Part shown: positions 8,858-21,339 of the stretch, one piece after another
Layout of the letters: every line of letters begins with the position of its first letter
How positions within the stretch are numbered: position 1 is the first letter of the stretch
Source: Allobaculum mucilyticum
GTDB taxonomy: Bacteria > Bacillota_I > Bacilli_A > Erysipelotrichales > Erysipelotrichaceae
Length of the DNA: 64,000 bases
Reading direction: 5' to 3'
NCBI RefSeq assembly: GCF_022701195.1
Contig: NZ_CP078089.1
Span: 1,302,001-1,366,000 of the forward strand
Position numbers and translations under genes: made by a program
Notes under the pieces: generated by a model
What the model was told of the DNA's origin: nothing
The model's input: the letters and a program-made list of their open reading frames with translations, nothing else
Databases searched by the model: none

Positions 8858-9463
8858 TTAATGAAAGAACAGCTGAGGGATTGCAGATAAGTTCTGAAGG
8901 ACTGGTTTTGTTAAAAAGCCATAATATACAGTGTCTTTTACCATCTGGACATCCGTAAAAGTACTCCAGGAAGCAAACCAGCGTATAAATGCAGAGCTTA
9001 ACCAGACCGAAACCACGAGCAGCAGAATTCCAAGAAGATATGGCCGAACTTTATCTGTATCTCCGCCTTTATCAATGCCATTCATCCATGGTAAAGCTCC
9101 CATAGGAATCTCAACTGCCAGTACTAAATGGATTCTTATACCGATTAAAGAGGTAATCAAACAAAATAGCGCTATAGTTGAATATAAATGTATCAGAATC
9201 ACGCCAATCAGATCTCCATAAGGAGATACCTCCAGCACACTGAAACAGCTCAGAATCAGGTAAGAATAGCAAGGAATCAGGTTGATGCATGTGATACCGC
9301 CGATCAGAACCCGCGTGAATATTGTTCGCCAGTTCTGCTTCTTTACCAACCCAGGGACAATACATAATAACAGCGTAATAAATTCAATTATTATAAATAC
9401 AATAAGACTATGGCTTATCAAATCGTAGCTAATAATTGGAAAATCTGGATTGGATTTCTCCAT
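8858..9463 (-). CDS. hypothetical membrane protein, possibly missing its zinc-ribbon N-terminus
   Basis: About 200 residues with four or five hydrophobic helices (LIVFIIIEFITLLLCIVPGL, TCINLIPCYSYLILSC, LYSTIALFCLITSLIGI, LLGILLLVVSVWLSSAFI). I do not recognise the family. The start MEKSNPDFPII is chosen because upstream codons in this frame look non-native, although the ribosome site is weak. The adjacent upstream bases (9464-9534), read in another frame, resemble a zinc-ribbon start of the kind common in this genome (CxxCGTELAPGAxFCPxCG) but with cysteines replaced. The protein may therefore be the C-terminal part of a damaged zinc-ribbon membrane protein. Function unknown. Confidence 0.5.
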   Translation of the reverse strand: MEKSNPDFPIISYDLISHSLIVFIIIEFITLLLCIVPGLVKKQNWRTIFTRVLIGGITCINLIPCYSYLILSCFSVLEVSPYGDLIGVILIHLYSTIALFCLITSLIGIRIHLVLAVEIPMGALPWMNGIDKGGDTDKVRPYLLGILLLVVSVWLSSAFIRWFASWSTFTDVQMVKDTVYYGFLTKPVLQNLSAIPQLFFH

Positions 9464-9534
9464 CCCCGCTTTGGGCGAGGCCGGCACCCTGCGCCTGGTG
9501 CCAGTTCTGTGCCGGGGCCTGCACCATAATGCAT
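9464..9534 (-). pseudogene. possible eroded zinc-ribbon leader of the downstream membrane protein
   Basis: From an ATG at 9534 the frame reads MHYGAGPGTELAPGAGCRPR. The spacing and the TELAPGA core match the zinc_ribbon_2 start CxxCGTELAPGARFCPxCG, but three of four expected Cys are absent and the frame does not join the membrane protein. This is a weak, pattern-based call. Confidence 0.3.
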
Positions 9535-9562
9535 TAAGCCGGACAGCAATTTTTTAAATCTC

Positions 9563-9617
9563 CTCCCGCAGAGTCGGAAAGAACCATCCTCTGGCGATTC
9601 TTTCATCTCTGCGGGAG
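9563..9617 (+). terminator. strong extended hairpin with T-tract
   Basis: Ten-base arms (ctcccgcaga / tctgcgggag) enclose a second stem (gaaagaa / ttctttc) and are followed by TTTTTA on the plus strand. A T-rich run also lies on the other side, so it could act in both directions. Its natural client is unclear. Confidence 0.6.
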
Positions 9618-9629
9618 TTTTTACTTATC

Positions 9630-9993
9630 TTAAAAGAAGCCAGGCCCTCTTCTTGCGATCAGACAGGCAGCCCCAGGGTGAATGTTGATACCAGCCTCTT
9701 TACATACAGTCTTTTTTGCCTCTTTCGGGGGATAAGCGGGGTTCACAATCTTTAAATCGACATTATCTTTAAAGCATCTTCGTTTTACTGCCGAGAGTGT
9801 ACTGGCTGCAGGCGAGTCCTGAGATCATCCGATTGTACGTCTTATTCTTCCGAAGATCCGCTTTCTTACTCGAGAAATCCAAATCTTCGATAACAAGATC
9901 TTTTCCTTTAGCACGGGCTTCGATCGTAATCTCCTTTATGGCGGTCAGCATCTGAGCAATTCCATGCTTGAAGTTATGATTGTTACGCGTCAC
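9630..9993 (-). pseudogene. TnpB-type (IS605 OrfB-related) transposase C-terminal remnant
   Basis: The 5' part (from a GTG at 9993) encodes IEARAKGKDLVIEDLDFSSKK, the conserved RuvC-type Glu motif (V-I-E-D-L) of TnpB-related proteins. After a frameshift near 9770 the next frame encodes FKDNVDLKIVNPAYPPK and then GINIHPGAACLIARRGPGFF. These correspond to the family's VNPAYTS and SxHxAAxxVIGRRGxGF segments. The N-terminal two thirds are missing and no left or right transposon ends were recognised. It is a dead remnant of an RNA-guided-nuclease-family transposon gene, evidence of past mobile DNA next to other decayed genes. Confidence 0.7.
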
Positions 9994-10029
9994 TTTAAAC
10001 TGCTAAGACGCGTCATTTTAAATTGTTAG
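9985..10029. repeat. 23-bp tandem direct repeat at the edge of the TnpB remnant
   Basis: Two near-identical adjacent units (acgcgtcactttaaactgct, then the same with three C-to-T changes) at 9985-10007 and 10008-10029. They coincide with the truncated 5' end of the transposase remnant and may mark a deletion joint or old element end. Confidence 0.6.
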
Positions 10030-10136
10030 ATCTGACGCTTTTCAGATACTTTCAGGGCTGTGATGTTCTTTTAAGTCGTGCTTCCTGTTCAGAATGGAAG
10101 CACTTCTCAAATGCCTCTTTGTTATTCCTTATTTAC

Positions 10137-12629
10137 TTAAAACAGAATCTCCTTCGCAGATTCTTCTTTTCTCTTTACAGATTTACGGACCGAATCCTCG
10201 AAACGCGAAGCATAGTAATCTTCTGTCCGGTAATCCAGAATATCCAGCACCTGTTTCTGGAAGAATGGATCATCCAGATACGGAATCAGCGAATCATTCA
10301 GTGTCAGCAGATCGTCATCGTTCTGTTCAATCAGTCCGTCAAACGATGCCAGCAGATGCTTTACGGGCATTGTCTGGATTTTCCGCAGATGGCTGAAGTC
10401 CTTGATCTTCTCAAAGTCGTGGCGTGTTGCAGCATCCAGGTCAATCCAGCGGCCTGCCTTGGAAAAGAAGGTTTTCCATGCAGCCAGAACCTCTTCCTTT
10501 GAATACCCGGAAGCAATTGTTCCTCTGTTTATCAGACTCTGGCGCAGGACCTCAAGCACCGCGAGTTTATAGACACGCGAAAGTCTGGTCGTCTCCAGCA
10601 GATGAATGAACTTTCCGCCAGGCGAGTGCTGCAGTTCTTCCTGCTTCTCGTCCAGAAGATCCATTTTGTCCAGGAAACCCAAGTAGTTCTGAAACGGACT
10701 GATTTTGGAATTCTTCCGGCAATATGCCAGATCATCATCATCCAGCAAATCCCAGAGTTCCATTCTTGATGGAAGATGCCCGAGGCTTTCCTTTAGCGAA
10801 TAAACCATCTCCTGCATTGTCTGCAGCGGAGTCTGTTTCCTTTTCTTCAGATTTTCCAGAAGATCGATCAGTTCCAGATCAAAATCCACAACGCACTGCG
10901 ACGGGATGAACTTTCCGCTGACTGAAGGAGCCGCAGAATCAGGTATCGAGGGCGAAGAAATCAGCGATGGGCCGAAGGCAGCTGTTTTATAATTGCCGAT
11001 AAAATCCAGAACTGTGAGATACTCTTTGCCTGGTGCTTTTCGCAGACCGCGCCCCAGCTGCTGCAGGTAGACGACCGCTGATTCAGTCGGACGCAGAAAC
11101 ATAACGAGATCCAGATTCGGAATATCTGTTCCTTCATTGAACAGATCGACTGTAAACAGAATTCTCAGCTCGCCGTTGGCGAGCTTTTTCAGTGCCTTTT
11201 CCCGATCCATATCGGTTGAGTTCTCAGACAGATCAGGGTTTGAAACAACTGATGCACAGGGAATTCCTTTGGATCGGAAACATCGAGCCATAAATCTGGC
11301 ATGGTTTCTTGTGATGCAGAAACCTAAGCCACGATCAGATGGATGTTTGCGGTAATGGCGGTGAATCAGATTTGCACGTTCTGTATTCTGGGCATAAACC
11401 TGCTCAAGCGCCGCAGCATCAAAATGCATTCCGCGACTTTTGACGTCTTTGTAGTCTGTCGGATCATAAATACCGTAATAACGGAACGGACTCAGATACC
11501 CCTGGGCAATCGCATCAAACAGGTTCATCTGGTAAGGCACATTGTAGTCACACAGTGCATACAGATCCTTGCCATCGAGTCGGTATGGAGTGGCAGTCAG
11601 TCCCAGAAGAAATTTTGGATGCAGATAAGACAGTATCTTTTTGTACTGACTTGCAGCTGCATGATGGAACTCATCCACCACGACATAGTCAAAAGCGTCC
11701 AGCGGCAGAACTTCTTCATTCAGTACAGAGGGTTTTGCGAGTGTCTGGACGGAAGCAAAGACCAGATCCCGATCCAGCTCCCGCCTGTCGCCCTCCACAA
11801 ATCCGATCGAATCATCCAGTCGGACAATATGAAAGGCTTTTGCTGCCTGAAGGAGAATCTCCTGTCGATGAGCGATAAAAAGCACGCGGGGAAAGGTTCT
11901 GGAATCAAACGCAGCCAGGAAGGTCTTGCCTGTTCCGGTTGCTGCCTGAACAAGCGCTCTCTGTTCCCCTTTTCCTCGCGTTTCTTCCAGCTTATACAGA
12001 GCTTCTATCTGTACTGCATTGGGCTCAGCACGATCTGGCAGACTTTCCCGGTCTGCCGGCTCATCTTCTGCAGCAAGCTGATCCATCCACTGACCTGTCT
12101 GGAAATTCTGTCTTGTGAGCTGATATTCATCTATCGCATTCTGGTCCAGCTTAATGCTTTCTGACCAGAGATCTTCAAAGCTGTCGAGAATCTTCTCGAC
12201 ACTTTTTTCATTTCCTTTTGACGAGAACGCATAATTCCATTCAATTCCGGAAGTCAGTGCTGATCTGGAAAGATTTGAACTGCCGATAAGCACTTCAATC
12301 TCTTCTTTCTTATGAAAAATCCAGCACTTAGGATGAAAGGAGACCACAGGGTCATTAAACAGGCGCAGCGATATCCGATCGCCAAGTTCATACAGCAGGA
12401 TGCGCAGGGCAGCCGGTTCACTGATTCCCATATAGCTGCCGCAGAGCAGACGAATGGAAACATTCTCCTCGCTAAGCTTCTTAAACAGCGGGAGAAGCAG
12501 CCGGACTCCGGAAAGACGGACAAAAGAGACCGCAAGTTCAATCTTCTGTGCCTGCAAACAGACGCGATTCAGATATGGAAGAATCTGATGCGAAGCGACA
12601 GGTCCGCCGCTGAAGAATTCTGACTGCAT
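10137..12629 (-). CDS. superfamily II helicase with N-terminal PLD-like domain (DUF3427-type)
   Basis: An 830-residue protein. Residues 1-150 form a phospholipase-D-like domain with one HKD-type motif (SFHPKCWIF, then GSSNLSRSAL). About 200-560 is an SF2 helicase core: Walker A QAATGTGKTFLA near 230, DEAH-like box VVVDEFHHA, motif III LGLTATPYR, and motifs V/VI (NEGTDIP, QQLGRGLRK). The C-terminal 270 residues are helical and match the DUF3427 arrangement. Such proteins are predicted DNA-processing enzymes found in accessory loci, and several SF2-PLD combinations (for example in DISARM) are antiviral. A defence or repair role here is inference. The ribosome site is strong (AGGAGGAGCGC). A methyltransferase gene lies 103 bp upstream in the same orientation; an AT-rich promoter-like stretch lies between them. 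Confidence 0.85.
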   Translation of the reverse strand: MQSEFFSGGPVASHQILPYLNRVCLQAQKIELAVSFVRLSGVRLLLPLFKKLSEENVSIRLLCGSYMGISEPAALRILLYELGDRISLRLFNDPVVSFHPKCWIFHKKEEIEVLIGSSNLSRSALTSGIEWNYAFSSKGNEKSVEKILDSFEDLWSESIKLDQNAIDEYQLTRQNFQTGQWMDQLAAEDEPADRESLPDRAEPNAVQIEALYKLEETRGKGEQRALVQAATGTGKTFLAAFDSRTFPRVLFIAHRQEILLQAAKAFHIVRLDDSIGFVEGDRRELDRDLVFASVQTLAKPSVLNEEVLPLDAFDYVVVDEFHHAAASQYKKILSYLHPKFLLGLTATPYRLDGKDLYALCDYNVPYQMNLFDAIAQGYLSPFRYYGIYDPTDYKDVKSRGMHFDAAALEQVYAQNTERANLIHRHYRKHPSDRGLGFCITRNHARFMARCFRSKGIPCASVVSNPDLSENSTDMDREKALKKLANGELRILFTVDLFNEGTDIPNLDLVMFLRPTESAVVYLQQLGRGLRKAPGKEYLTVLDFIGNYKTAAFGPSLISSPSIPDSAAPSVSGKFIPSQCVVDFDLELIDLLENLKKRKQTPLQTMQEMVYSLKESLGHLPSRMELWDLLDDDDLAYCRKNSKISPFQNYLGFLDKMDLLDEKQEELQHSPGGKFIHLLETTRLSRVYKLAVLEVLRQSLINRGTIASGYSKEEVLAAWKTFFSKAGRWIDLDAATRHDFEKIKDFSHLRKIQTMPVKHLLASFDGLIEQNDDDLLTLNDSLIPYLDDPFFQKQVLDILDYRTEDYYASRFEDSVRKSVKRKEESAKEILF

Positions 12630-12732
12630 TGCGCTCCTCCTTTCCCGGTCGCTGACCGCACTCTGACGTTATCAATTATTTAAATCTAATTTTTGCTAAA
12701 TTATTCGCAATTTATTTCTTTCATAATTCAAT

Positions 12733-13344
12733 CTATTCCTGAATAGAATCAGATGATGATGGCTTCTGACTCAGCGCATTGACCCAGATCTGTTTCGAGC
12801 GTCCGGTTCTTACATCTTCAGATTTCCACATCTCTTCGATCCGAAATCCAGTCGCAGCCAGAAGTTCAGAGAGTGTTTCCACTGTCTGATCGCAGAAAAA
12901 ACGCCCATTCCGTTCTCCTTCGAAGTTTCCATATTTAAAAGAACAGTAAAACCAGCCTCCTGGTTTCAGCGCTCTGAACACTCTTCTAAAAACAGAAGGC
13001 AGCTCGCTTTTTTTGCAGTGCAGAAGAGAAGCGCAGGCCCAGATTCCATCGTATTTTTCAGTTTCATCAAGCTGTTCAAAATACATTTGTCTGGCTGAAA
13101 GTCCAGCTTCCCGGCAATTTTCGATCATCGCTTCAGAGCCATCAACGGAATCCACCCTGAAACCATCCTGAATAAACGCAAGAGAATCTCGTCCTGATCC
13201 GCATCCCAGATCGAGAATCAATGCGCCTGGTCTGAGTCTGTCTGTGAAGCGATTCTGCATTTCTCCGAATCGGACATTTTTCGTATCCAGAACAAATTCC
13301 TCTGCATGTTCTCTGTAGTATTCCAGGGTTTTCTGATCTGCCAT
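12733..13344 (-). CDS. class I SAM-dependent methyltransferase
   Basis: A 203-residue Rossmann-fold methyltransferase. Motif I is LDLGCGSGRD (residues 44-53), the acidic residue after beta 2 is in VDSVDGSEAM, motif IV-like is YDGIWACASLLH, and ALKPGGWFYCSFK is the usual post-motif. The substrate is not identifiable; there is no target-recognition domain and no (D/N)PPY motif, so it is not a typical DNA-adenine methylase and more likely acts on a small molecule, RNA or protein. The ribosome site AGGAGAGAAGA precedes the ATG. The helicase gene follows on the same strand and the two may be co-expressed. The AT-rich leader (TATATATATA near 13357-13380) probably holds the promoter. Confidence 0.85.
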   Translation of the reverse strand: MADQKTLEYYREHAEEFVLDTKNVRFGEMQNRFTDRLRPGALILDLGCGSGRDSLAFIQDGFRVDSVDGSEAMIENCREAGLSARQMYFEQLDETEKYDGIWACASLLHCKKSELPSVFRRVFRALKPGGWFYCSFKYGNFEGERNGRFFCDQTVETLSELLAATGFRIEEMWKSEDVRTGRSKQIWVNALSQKPSSSDSIQE

Positions 13345-13445
13345 TCTTCTCTCCTATATATATATTGCTTATATATATTGTTCACTTCTAATATTGTCTT
13401 ATTGTCTGCTTCAAACCAGCTTGAAATCTGTGCTTTCCAGCTTCT

Positions 13446-14501
13446 TCAGTATCCCCCCCCTTCGACGCCGAGATATTCCTCGAGGGTTAATCCGGATGTA
13501 GCGATATCTTTGGCCGCCTCACCGACGTAGCGAAGATGCCAGGGTTCTGCTATATATCCAGTAATGTGTTCTTTTCCATTCTGATAACGGACAATAAATC
13601 CGTATTCAGCCGCATGATCGAGCAGCCATTGCGCTTCTCTGGGCGATTCGAGCAGTTCGCCGTTCCTGCCTGTCAGATCAAACGCAAGACCTGTCTGATG
13701 TTCAGAGTATCCGGGTCTGGCAGAGAACGTATCAGCCTGCGCCTGACCATACTGAGCACAGTAATTTCTGTACAGCTGTCCCTGATAGGCATAAGAACGA
13801 TAACCGCTGTACCGGTCCGAAATATTCATACCCTGCGCTTTCATATCTCCAATCAGCCGGAGCAGATGTTCTTTGGCTACCGGGTTTTCGCCAGGAGCGT
13901 AATCGGCAGGCAGACTGTATTTCTTATTGACGATCAGAATCCCGTCAACCGTATACATGCTTTTCGGAGGCTGGGCGACTTCTTCACCAACGCGCAGAAC
14001 ATTCCATGCTTTAGCTCCATGCGTCCATCCAATGGAAAGAAGGTACTGCTGCTCCTGATCTGCAGTCGTGTAGTTATGACTTCCGGACTGCGCATTGGGG
14101 TTATAGGCAACGTATAAAGGAATATCCCCGCCAGAATAGAAGACAGGTGCTCCGTTATAATCCGGTTTCCATCCCTGATTAACCAGATAATCTCTTTCTG
14201 CCTGATTTGCGGTGTAATAATGATCACCGCCAGCAGCATTCGGATTATAGACGCGATAGACAGGATCGCCTGATGTCGGACCGTACCATCCGATTCCCTC
14301 ATAGGTCCATCCGATGGCAACGAGCTGGTTTTTCTCGGATTTATTTGCGGTATAGAAATGTTCTCCGGTGTTTCTGTTGTATAAACGATAGATGATCACA
14401 GTCTCTTCCTGTGCACAAACTGTCTGTGCGCCTCCAGCAAGCGTGCTGAACAGAACTCCAGCGGCTGCGAATATTCCAATAGATGCTGATTTCAAATTCA
14501 T
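13446..14501 (-). CDS. secreted D-Ala-D-Ala carboxypeptidase (VanY/M15B) with DUF5648 repeats
   Basis: A 351-residue exported protein. A signal peptide (MNLKSASIGIFAAAGVLF, cleaved near VCAQE) is followed by three DUF5648-like repeats (YRLYNRNTGEHFYT, YRVYNPNAAGGDHYYT, YVAYNPNAQSGSHNYT), each ending in GW. The C-terminal M15B domain trims the terminal D-Ala of peptidoglycan stems. Its zinc and catalytic residues lie in SARPGYSEHQTGLAFDL and EPWHLRYVG. The ATG at 14501 is preferred because GGAG lies eight bases upstream. A G8 run (13453-13460) sits four codons from the stop and is a slippage hotspot. A lipoprotein paralogue without repeats lies at 52408-53235. Confidence 0.9.
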   Translation of the reverse strand: MNLKSASIGIFAAAGVLFSTLAGGAQTVCAQEETVIIYRLYNRNTGEHFYTANKSEKNQLVAIGWTYEGIGWYGPTSGDPVYRVYNPNAAGGDHYYTANQAERDYLVNQGWKPDYNGAPVFYSGGDIPLYVAYNPNAQSGSHNYTTADQEQQYLLSIGWTHGAKAWNVLRVGEEVAQPPKSMYTVDGILIVNKKYSLPADYAPGENPVAKEHLLRLIGDMKAQGMNISDRYSGYRSYAYQGQLYRNYCAQYGQAQADTFSARPGYSEHQTGLAFDLTGRNGELLESPREAQWLLDHAAEYGFIVRYQNGKEHITGYIAEPWHLRYVGEAAKDIATSGLTLEEYLGVEGGGY

Positions 14502-14628
14502 AGTTTTTTCTCCATTCAGCCAGCCTTCCCGTTTTTCAATCGACAGCATTCAGGCTGATGTTTCTATATATTTAACGTTCAGAGCAGACGATCTATTTTC
14601 AGTCCGCTCTCTGTCCGATCCGGTGCAG

Positions 14629-15096
14629 TTAAATTTCTCTTGACGCATTCTCTGGTGGAATCCGCTCAAACGCATCTGTGAGCGTGGACCGGTCAAATCC
14701 AAAATCCCGGTATCCTTCAAGACAGGTGTCCAGATACGCTTTGGTTGGATAACCGGATGGAACAGTAACAGGAAGCGCATAGATGAAAACCTTCAGATTC
14801 TGGACTTCTTCATCCATCAGAGTAACCGGCAGCGTCAGTTCAAATTTCCGGTAAAAGTCCGGATAGCCTTCATACAGGTCCAGATAACATTCACCGTCTT
14901 CATCAACCTTCCAGATTCCAAGAGGAACCCGGAAGTCAGGCTGAGGAACAATTGAGAGATAGTAACCGCGAAGAGTACCTTTGAACACAAGTTCCCAGTT
15001 TTCGAGGGTGGCTGTTCCAACTCGAACCGCATTCGAACAACGTCTTTCCATCTGCTTCACATTCAGATTGCTGCCATACGCTGCATAGTATTTCAT
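14629..15096 (-). CDS. gamma-glutamylcyclotransferase family protein
   Basis: A 155-residue single-domain protein of the GGCT/AIG2-like fold. The substrate-binding N-terminal loop is YAAYGSNLN (residues 4-12) and the probable catalytic acid is Glu76 in LDLYEGYPDFY. Family enzymes cyclise gamma-glutamyl amines or peptides to 5-oxoproline; bacterial members act on varied gamma-glutamyl compounds. The ribosome site GGAGG lies seven bases before the ATG. It is flanked by VanY, about 130 bp away, and by the rRNA operon terminator; no functional link to either is evident. Confidence 0.85.
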   Translation of the reverse strand: MKYYAAYGSNLNVKQMERRCSNAVRVGTATLENWELVFKGTLRGYYLSIVPQPDFRVPLGIWKVDEDGECYLDLYEGYPDFYRKFELTLPVTLMDEEVQNLKVFIYALPVTVPSGYPTKAYLDTCLEGYRDFGFDRSTLTDAFERIPPENASREI

Positions 15097-15288
15097 GTTC
15101 TGTCCTCCATTATTCTCTTCCTTTCAGTTTATCCTGCCAAAGAGCAATACGGGAGGCATGATCAGCCGCAAGTACTTTAAACAGGCAGAATCCATCAGAA
15201 GTACTGCCGCTGTCAGATCTCGACGAAATTTTTATTTTCCGGAATCCGGCGTTCAAAAATTTTTAAACTTCGACCAGAAAGCAGAAAA

Positions 15289-15330
15289 AAGCCCGATGTC
15301 ATTGAGAATCTCTTCTCTGACATCGGGCTT
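15289..15330 (-). terminator. rRNA operon terminator
   Basis: A perfect 11-bp stem (GCCCGATGTCA with its complement) and a 16-base loop is followed on the minus strand by TTTTTTCTG. It lies directly behind the 5S gene. Confidence 0.85.
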
Positions 15331-15336
15331 CTCTGT

Positions 15337-15443
15337 TCAGCAGCTTCCTATTTTTGCCTTGTGGCTATCGTCGGCGTTGAGCAGCTTGACTGCTGTGTTC
15401 GGGATGTTACAGGTATATCCTGCTCGCTATCGCCACTGCACTA
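15337..15443 (-). rRNA. rrf: 5S ribosomal RNA
   Basis: The minus strand reads GTGGCGATAGCGAGCAGGAT, then CCCGAACACAGCAGTCAAGC and GCCGACGATAGC, the conserved core of 5S rRNA, in the expected place after 23S. Ends are estimated to within about 5 bases. Confidence 0.9.
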
Positions 15444-15452
15444 GTATTGATT

Positions 15453-15471
15453 GAATGGATCTTTCAAAAAC
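15453..15471 (-). repeat. 3' arm of the 23S processing stem
   Basis: This 19-base segment between 23S and 5S is the reverse complement, with one mismatch, of 18570-18588 just upstream of 23S. In the transcript the two would pair across the 23S gene, as expected for an RNase III processing stalk. Confidence 0.7.
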
Positions 15472-15544
15472 AAACATCAGTCGTCCGACACTCTTCAGGC
15501 TTACAGTTATTCAACTTCGCTTACGCTGCTTTCTCTCTCGAATC

Positions 15545-18428
<2,884 letters not shown>

Positions 18429-18569
18429 TCTATAACTTATGGTTACTAGTTATGCTTGTTTCGAGATATTTATTTACGTAAGAACTGTTTTCTAACTGTT
18501 TCGTTTGACTTTCGGTTATCTTTACAACTTTTCGTCAGACCTTACTGTTATGTCTTCTTACTGATGCTC

Positions 18570-18588
18570 GTTTTTCAAAGATCCATTC
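18570..18588 (-). repeat. 5' arm of the 23S processing stem
   Basis: Complementary (18 of 19) to 15453-15471. It lies in the 16S-23S spacer. The spacer (18429-18693, about 265 bases) contains no tRNA that I can fold. Confidence 0.7.
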
Positions 18589-18693
18589 TTCTGGAAGATC
18601 GCTCTTCCAAAACCTCACAGACAGACTTCACTTCAATACTCATTTGCCAGAAATAAGTTTTCTCATCTCTGGGCTTCCTTGTACTTTCTCCTT

Positions 18694-20222
<1,529 letters not shown>

Positions 20223-20330
20223 ATATTGACTCAACGCTATTGCGTTTTGTGATTATGATTGTTCGAGTACTTTCAGTGATTTTAAGAATCGACGTTTGAA
20301 TGTATATTCGAATTTCTTTGTCTGTCTGTA

Positions 20331-20379
20331 AAGTTTTCAAAGAGCCATCATTTGTGAATTGCTCAATGCGATTCACAAA
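20331..20379 (-). promoter_or_regulatory. rRNA antitermination site (boxB-like hairpin and boxA)
   Basis: On the minus strand a hairpin TTTGTGAAT / ATTCACAAA (20351-20379) is followed by GGCTCTTTGAAAACTT (20331-20346). The latter closely matches the Firmicutes rRNA leader boxA, TGTTCTTTGAAAACT. NusB-NusE/S10 dependent antitermination is the established function of such leaders. Confidence 0.7.
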
Positions 20380-20387
20380 GCTTACTC

Positions 20388-20416
20388 ATCATATCATCAG
20401 TTCTAATTGCTGTCAA
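20388..20416 (-). promoter_or_regulatory. rRNA operon promoter P2
   Basis: On the minus strand, TTGACA (20411-20416), a 17-base spacer and TATGAT (20388-20393), a near-perfect sigma-A promoter just upstream of the leader. Confidence 0.8.
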
Positions 20417-20523
20417 ACACTTTTTTAAGAAAAAAAATTGAAGCAGCTGGCAAATATTCGTTTTGCACTTTAGATAAAGATGATTTTGCGGTTGAGAGAA
20501 GCGATTTCCCTCAGCGCTCAACT

Positions 20524-20552
20524 ATAATAACACCGCCCATTAGCTGATGCAA
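20524..20552 (-). promoter_or_regulatory. rRNA operon promoter P1
   Basis: On the minus strand, TTGCAT (20547-20552), a 17-base spacer and TATTAT (20524-20529), about 135 bp upstream of P2. Tandem promoters are typical for rrn operons. Confidence 0.7.
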
Positions 20553-20737
20553 GTGTTATTTGTGATTTTATTCATATTTTTCACTTGTTGATTTCTGCCG
20601 CTTTCTCCTTTGGTTTGCGCACTGTCTTCTCAGCACTTCCATGGAATGTCAGGAATCCGGGCGGATCTGGCTCCTGCGGCTGGTAGAGTCACGGGCTGTC
20701 CATTCCTATAATGAGTGCATAGAACCGGGAGGCAATC

Positions 20738-21202
20738 ATGAATATTGGAAACAGTCTGTATCTTGCACGGAAGAAATGCGGTCTTTCCCAGGAAGAAGCG
20801 GCAGGAAAGCTTGGTGTCAGCCGTCAGACCGTGTCGAAATGGGAGACTGGGGAGACAGTTCCGGACATCCGCCAGTCTAAAAAAATGGCCGTGCTGTATC
20901 ACCTGTCCCTGGATGAGCTGATCCGTTTTGATCCGGATGTTGAGGAAATCCAGGAAGCGATTGATAAAACAAGTGATGAACTGACTGAAAAGATCGACTG
21001 GACTTCTGCGTGGGGAAAGAAGTATCCGGTCCTTGTTCAGTATCAGGAAAATGTAGATATTCCTTTCTATGCAAAAAGAATCAGCGCCATGCTCGACGAG
21101 CTGAAAAGAGACTATGGCTTCAATGAGCAGGATGCGATGCTGGTGCTGAAGGACATTCTGTATAACGTATGGAAAGTCCGTAAAAAGAAGTCGAAACAGT
21201 AA
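20738..21202 (+). CDS. XRE-family transcriptional regulator
   Basis: A 154-residue DNA-binding protein. The N-terminal HTH_3 domain (residues 4-60; LARKKCGLSQEEAAGKLGVSRQTVSKWETGETVPD) is clear. It is followed by a charged helical C-terminal region of about 90 residues that I do not recognise. A TATAAT box at 20707-20712 and a strong ribosome site (GGGAGG, six bases before the ATG) precede it. It is a single-gene unit ending at the hairpin 21259-21300. Targets are unknown; it shares the upstream region with the rRNA promoters, but nothing shows that it regulates them. Confidence 0.85.
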   Translation: MNIGNSLYLARKKCGLSQEEAAGKLGVSRQTVSKWETGETVPDIRQSKKMAVLYHLSLDELIRFDPDVEEIQEAIDKTSDELTEKIDWTSAWGKKYPVLVQYQENVDIPFYAKRISAMLDELKRDYGFNEQDAMLVLKDILYNVWKVRKKKSKQ

Positions 21203-21258
21203 ATGTGGTGCTGATAGATCATTCTGTCTGATTCTGCTGGTCCTGAATTTTAAACAGA

Positions 21259-21300
21259 AGAGCGGGCTTCTCTGTCCCTGGTGGCAGAGAAGCCCGCTCT
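21259..21300. terminator. bidirectional terminator
   Basis: A 16-bp stem (agagcgggcttctctg and complement) with a 10-base loop between two converging genes. Flanking T-rich runs are modest on both sides. Confidence 0.75.
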
Positions 21301-21339
21301 GTTTGTGTTTATGTGTTATCCGGTTTTGCGTTTACGTAC

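Noticed and set aside
18429-18693. Possible tRNA-Ile or tRNA-Ala in the 16S-23S spacer
   Set aside because: No cloverleaf with GTTCGA-type T-loop could be found in either spacer.
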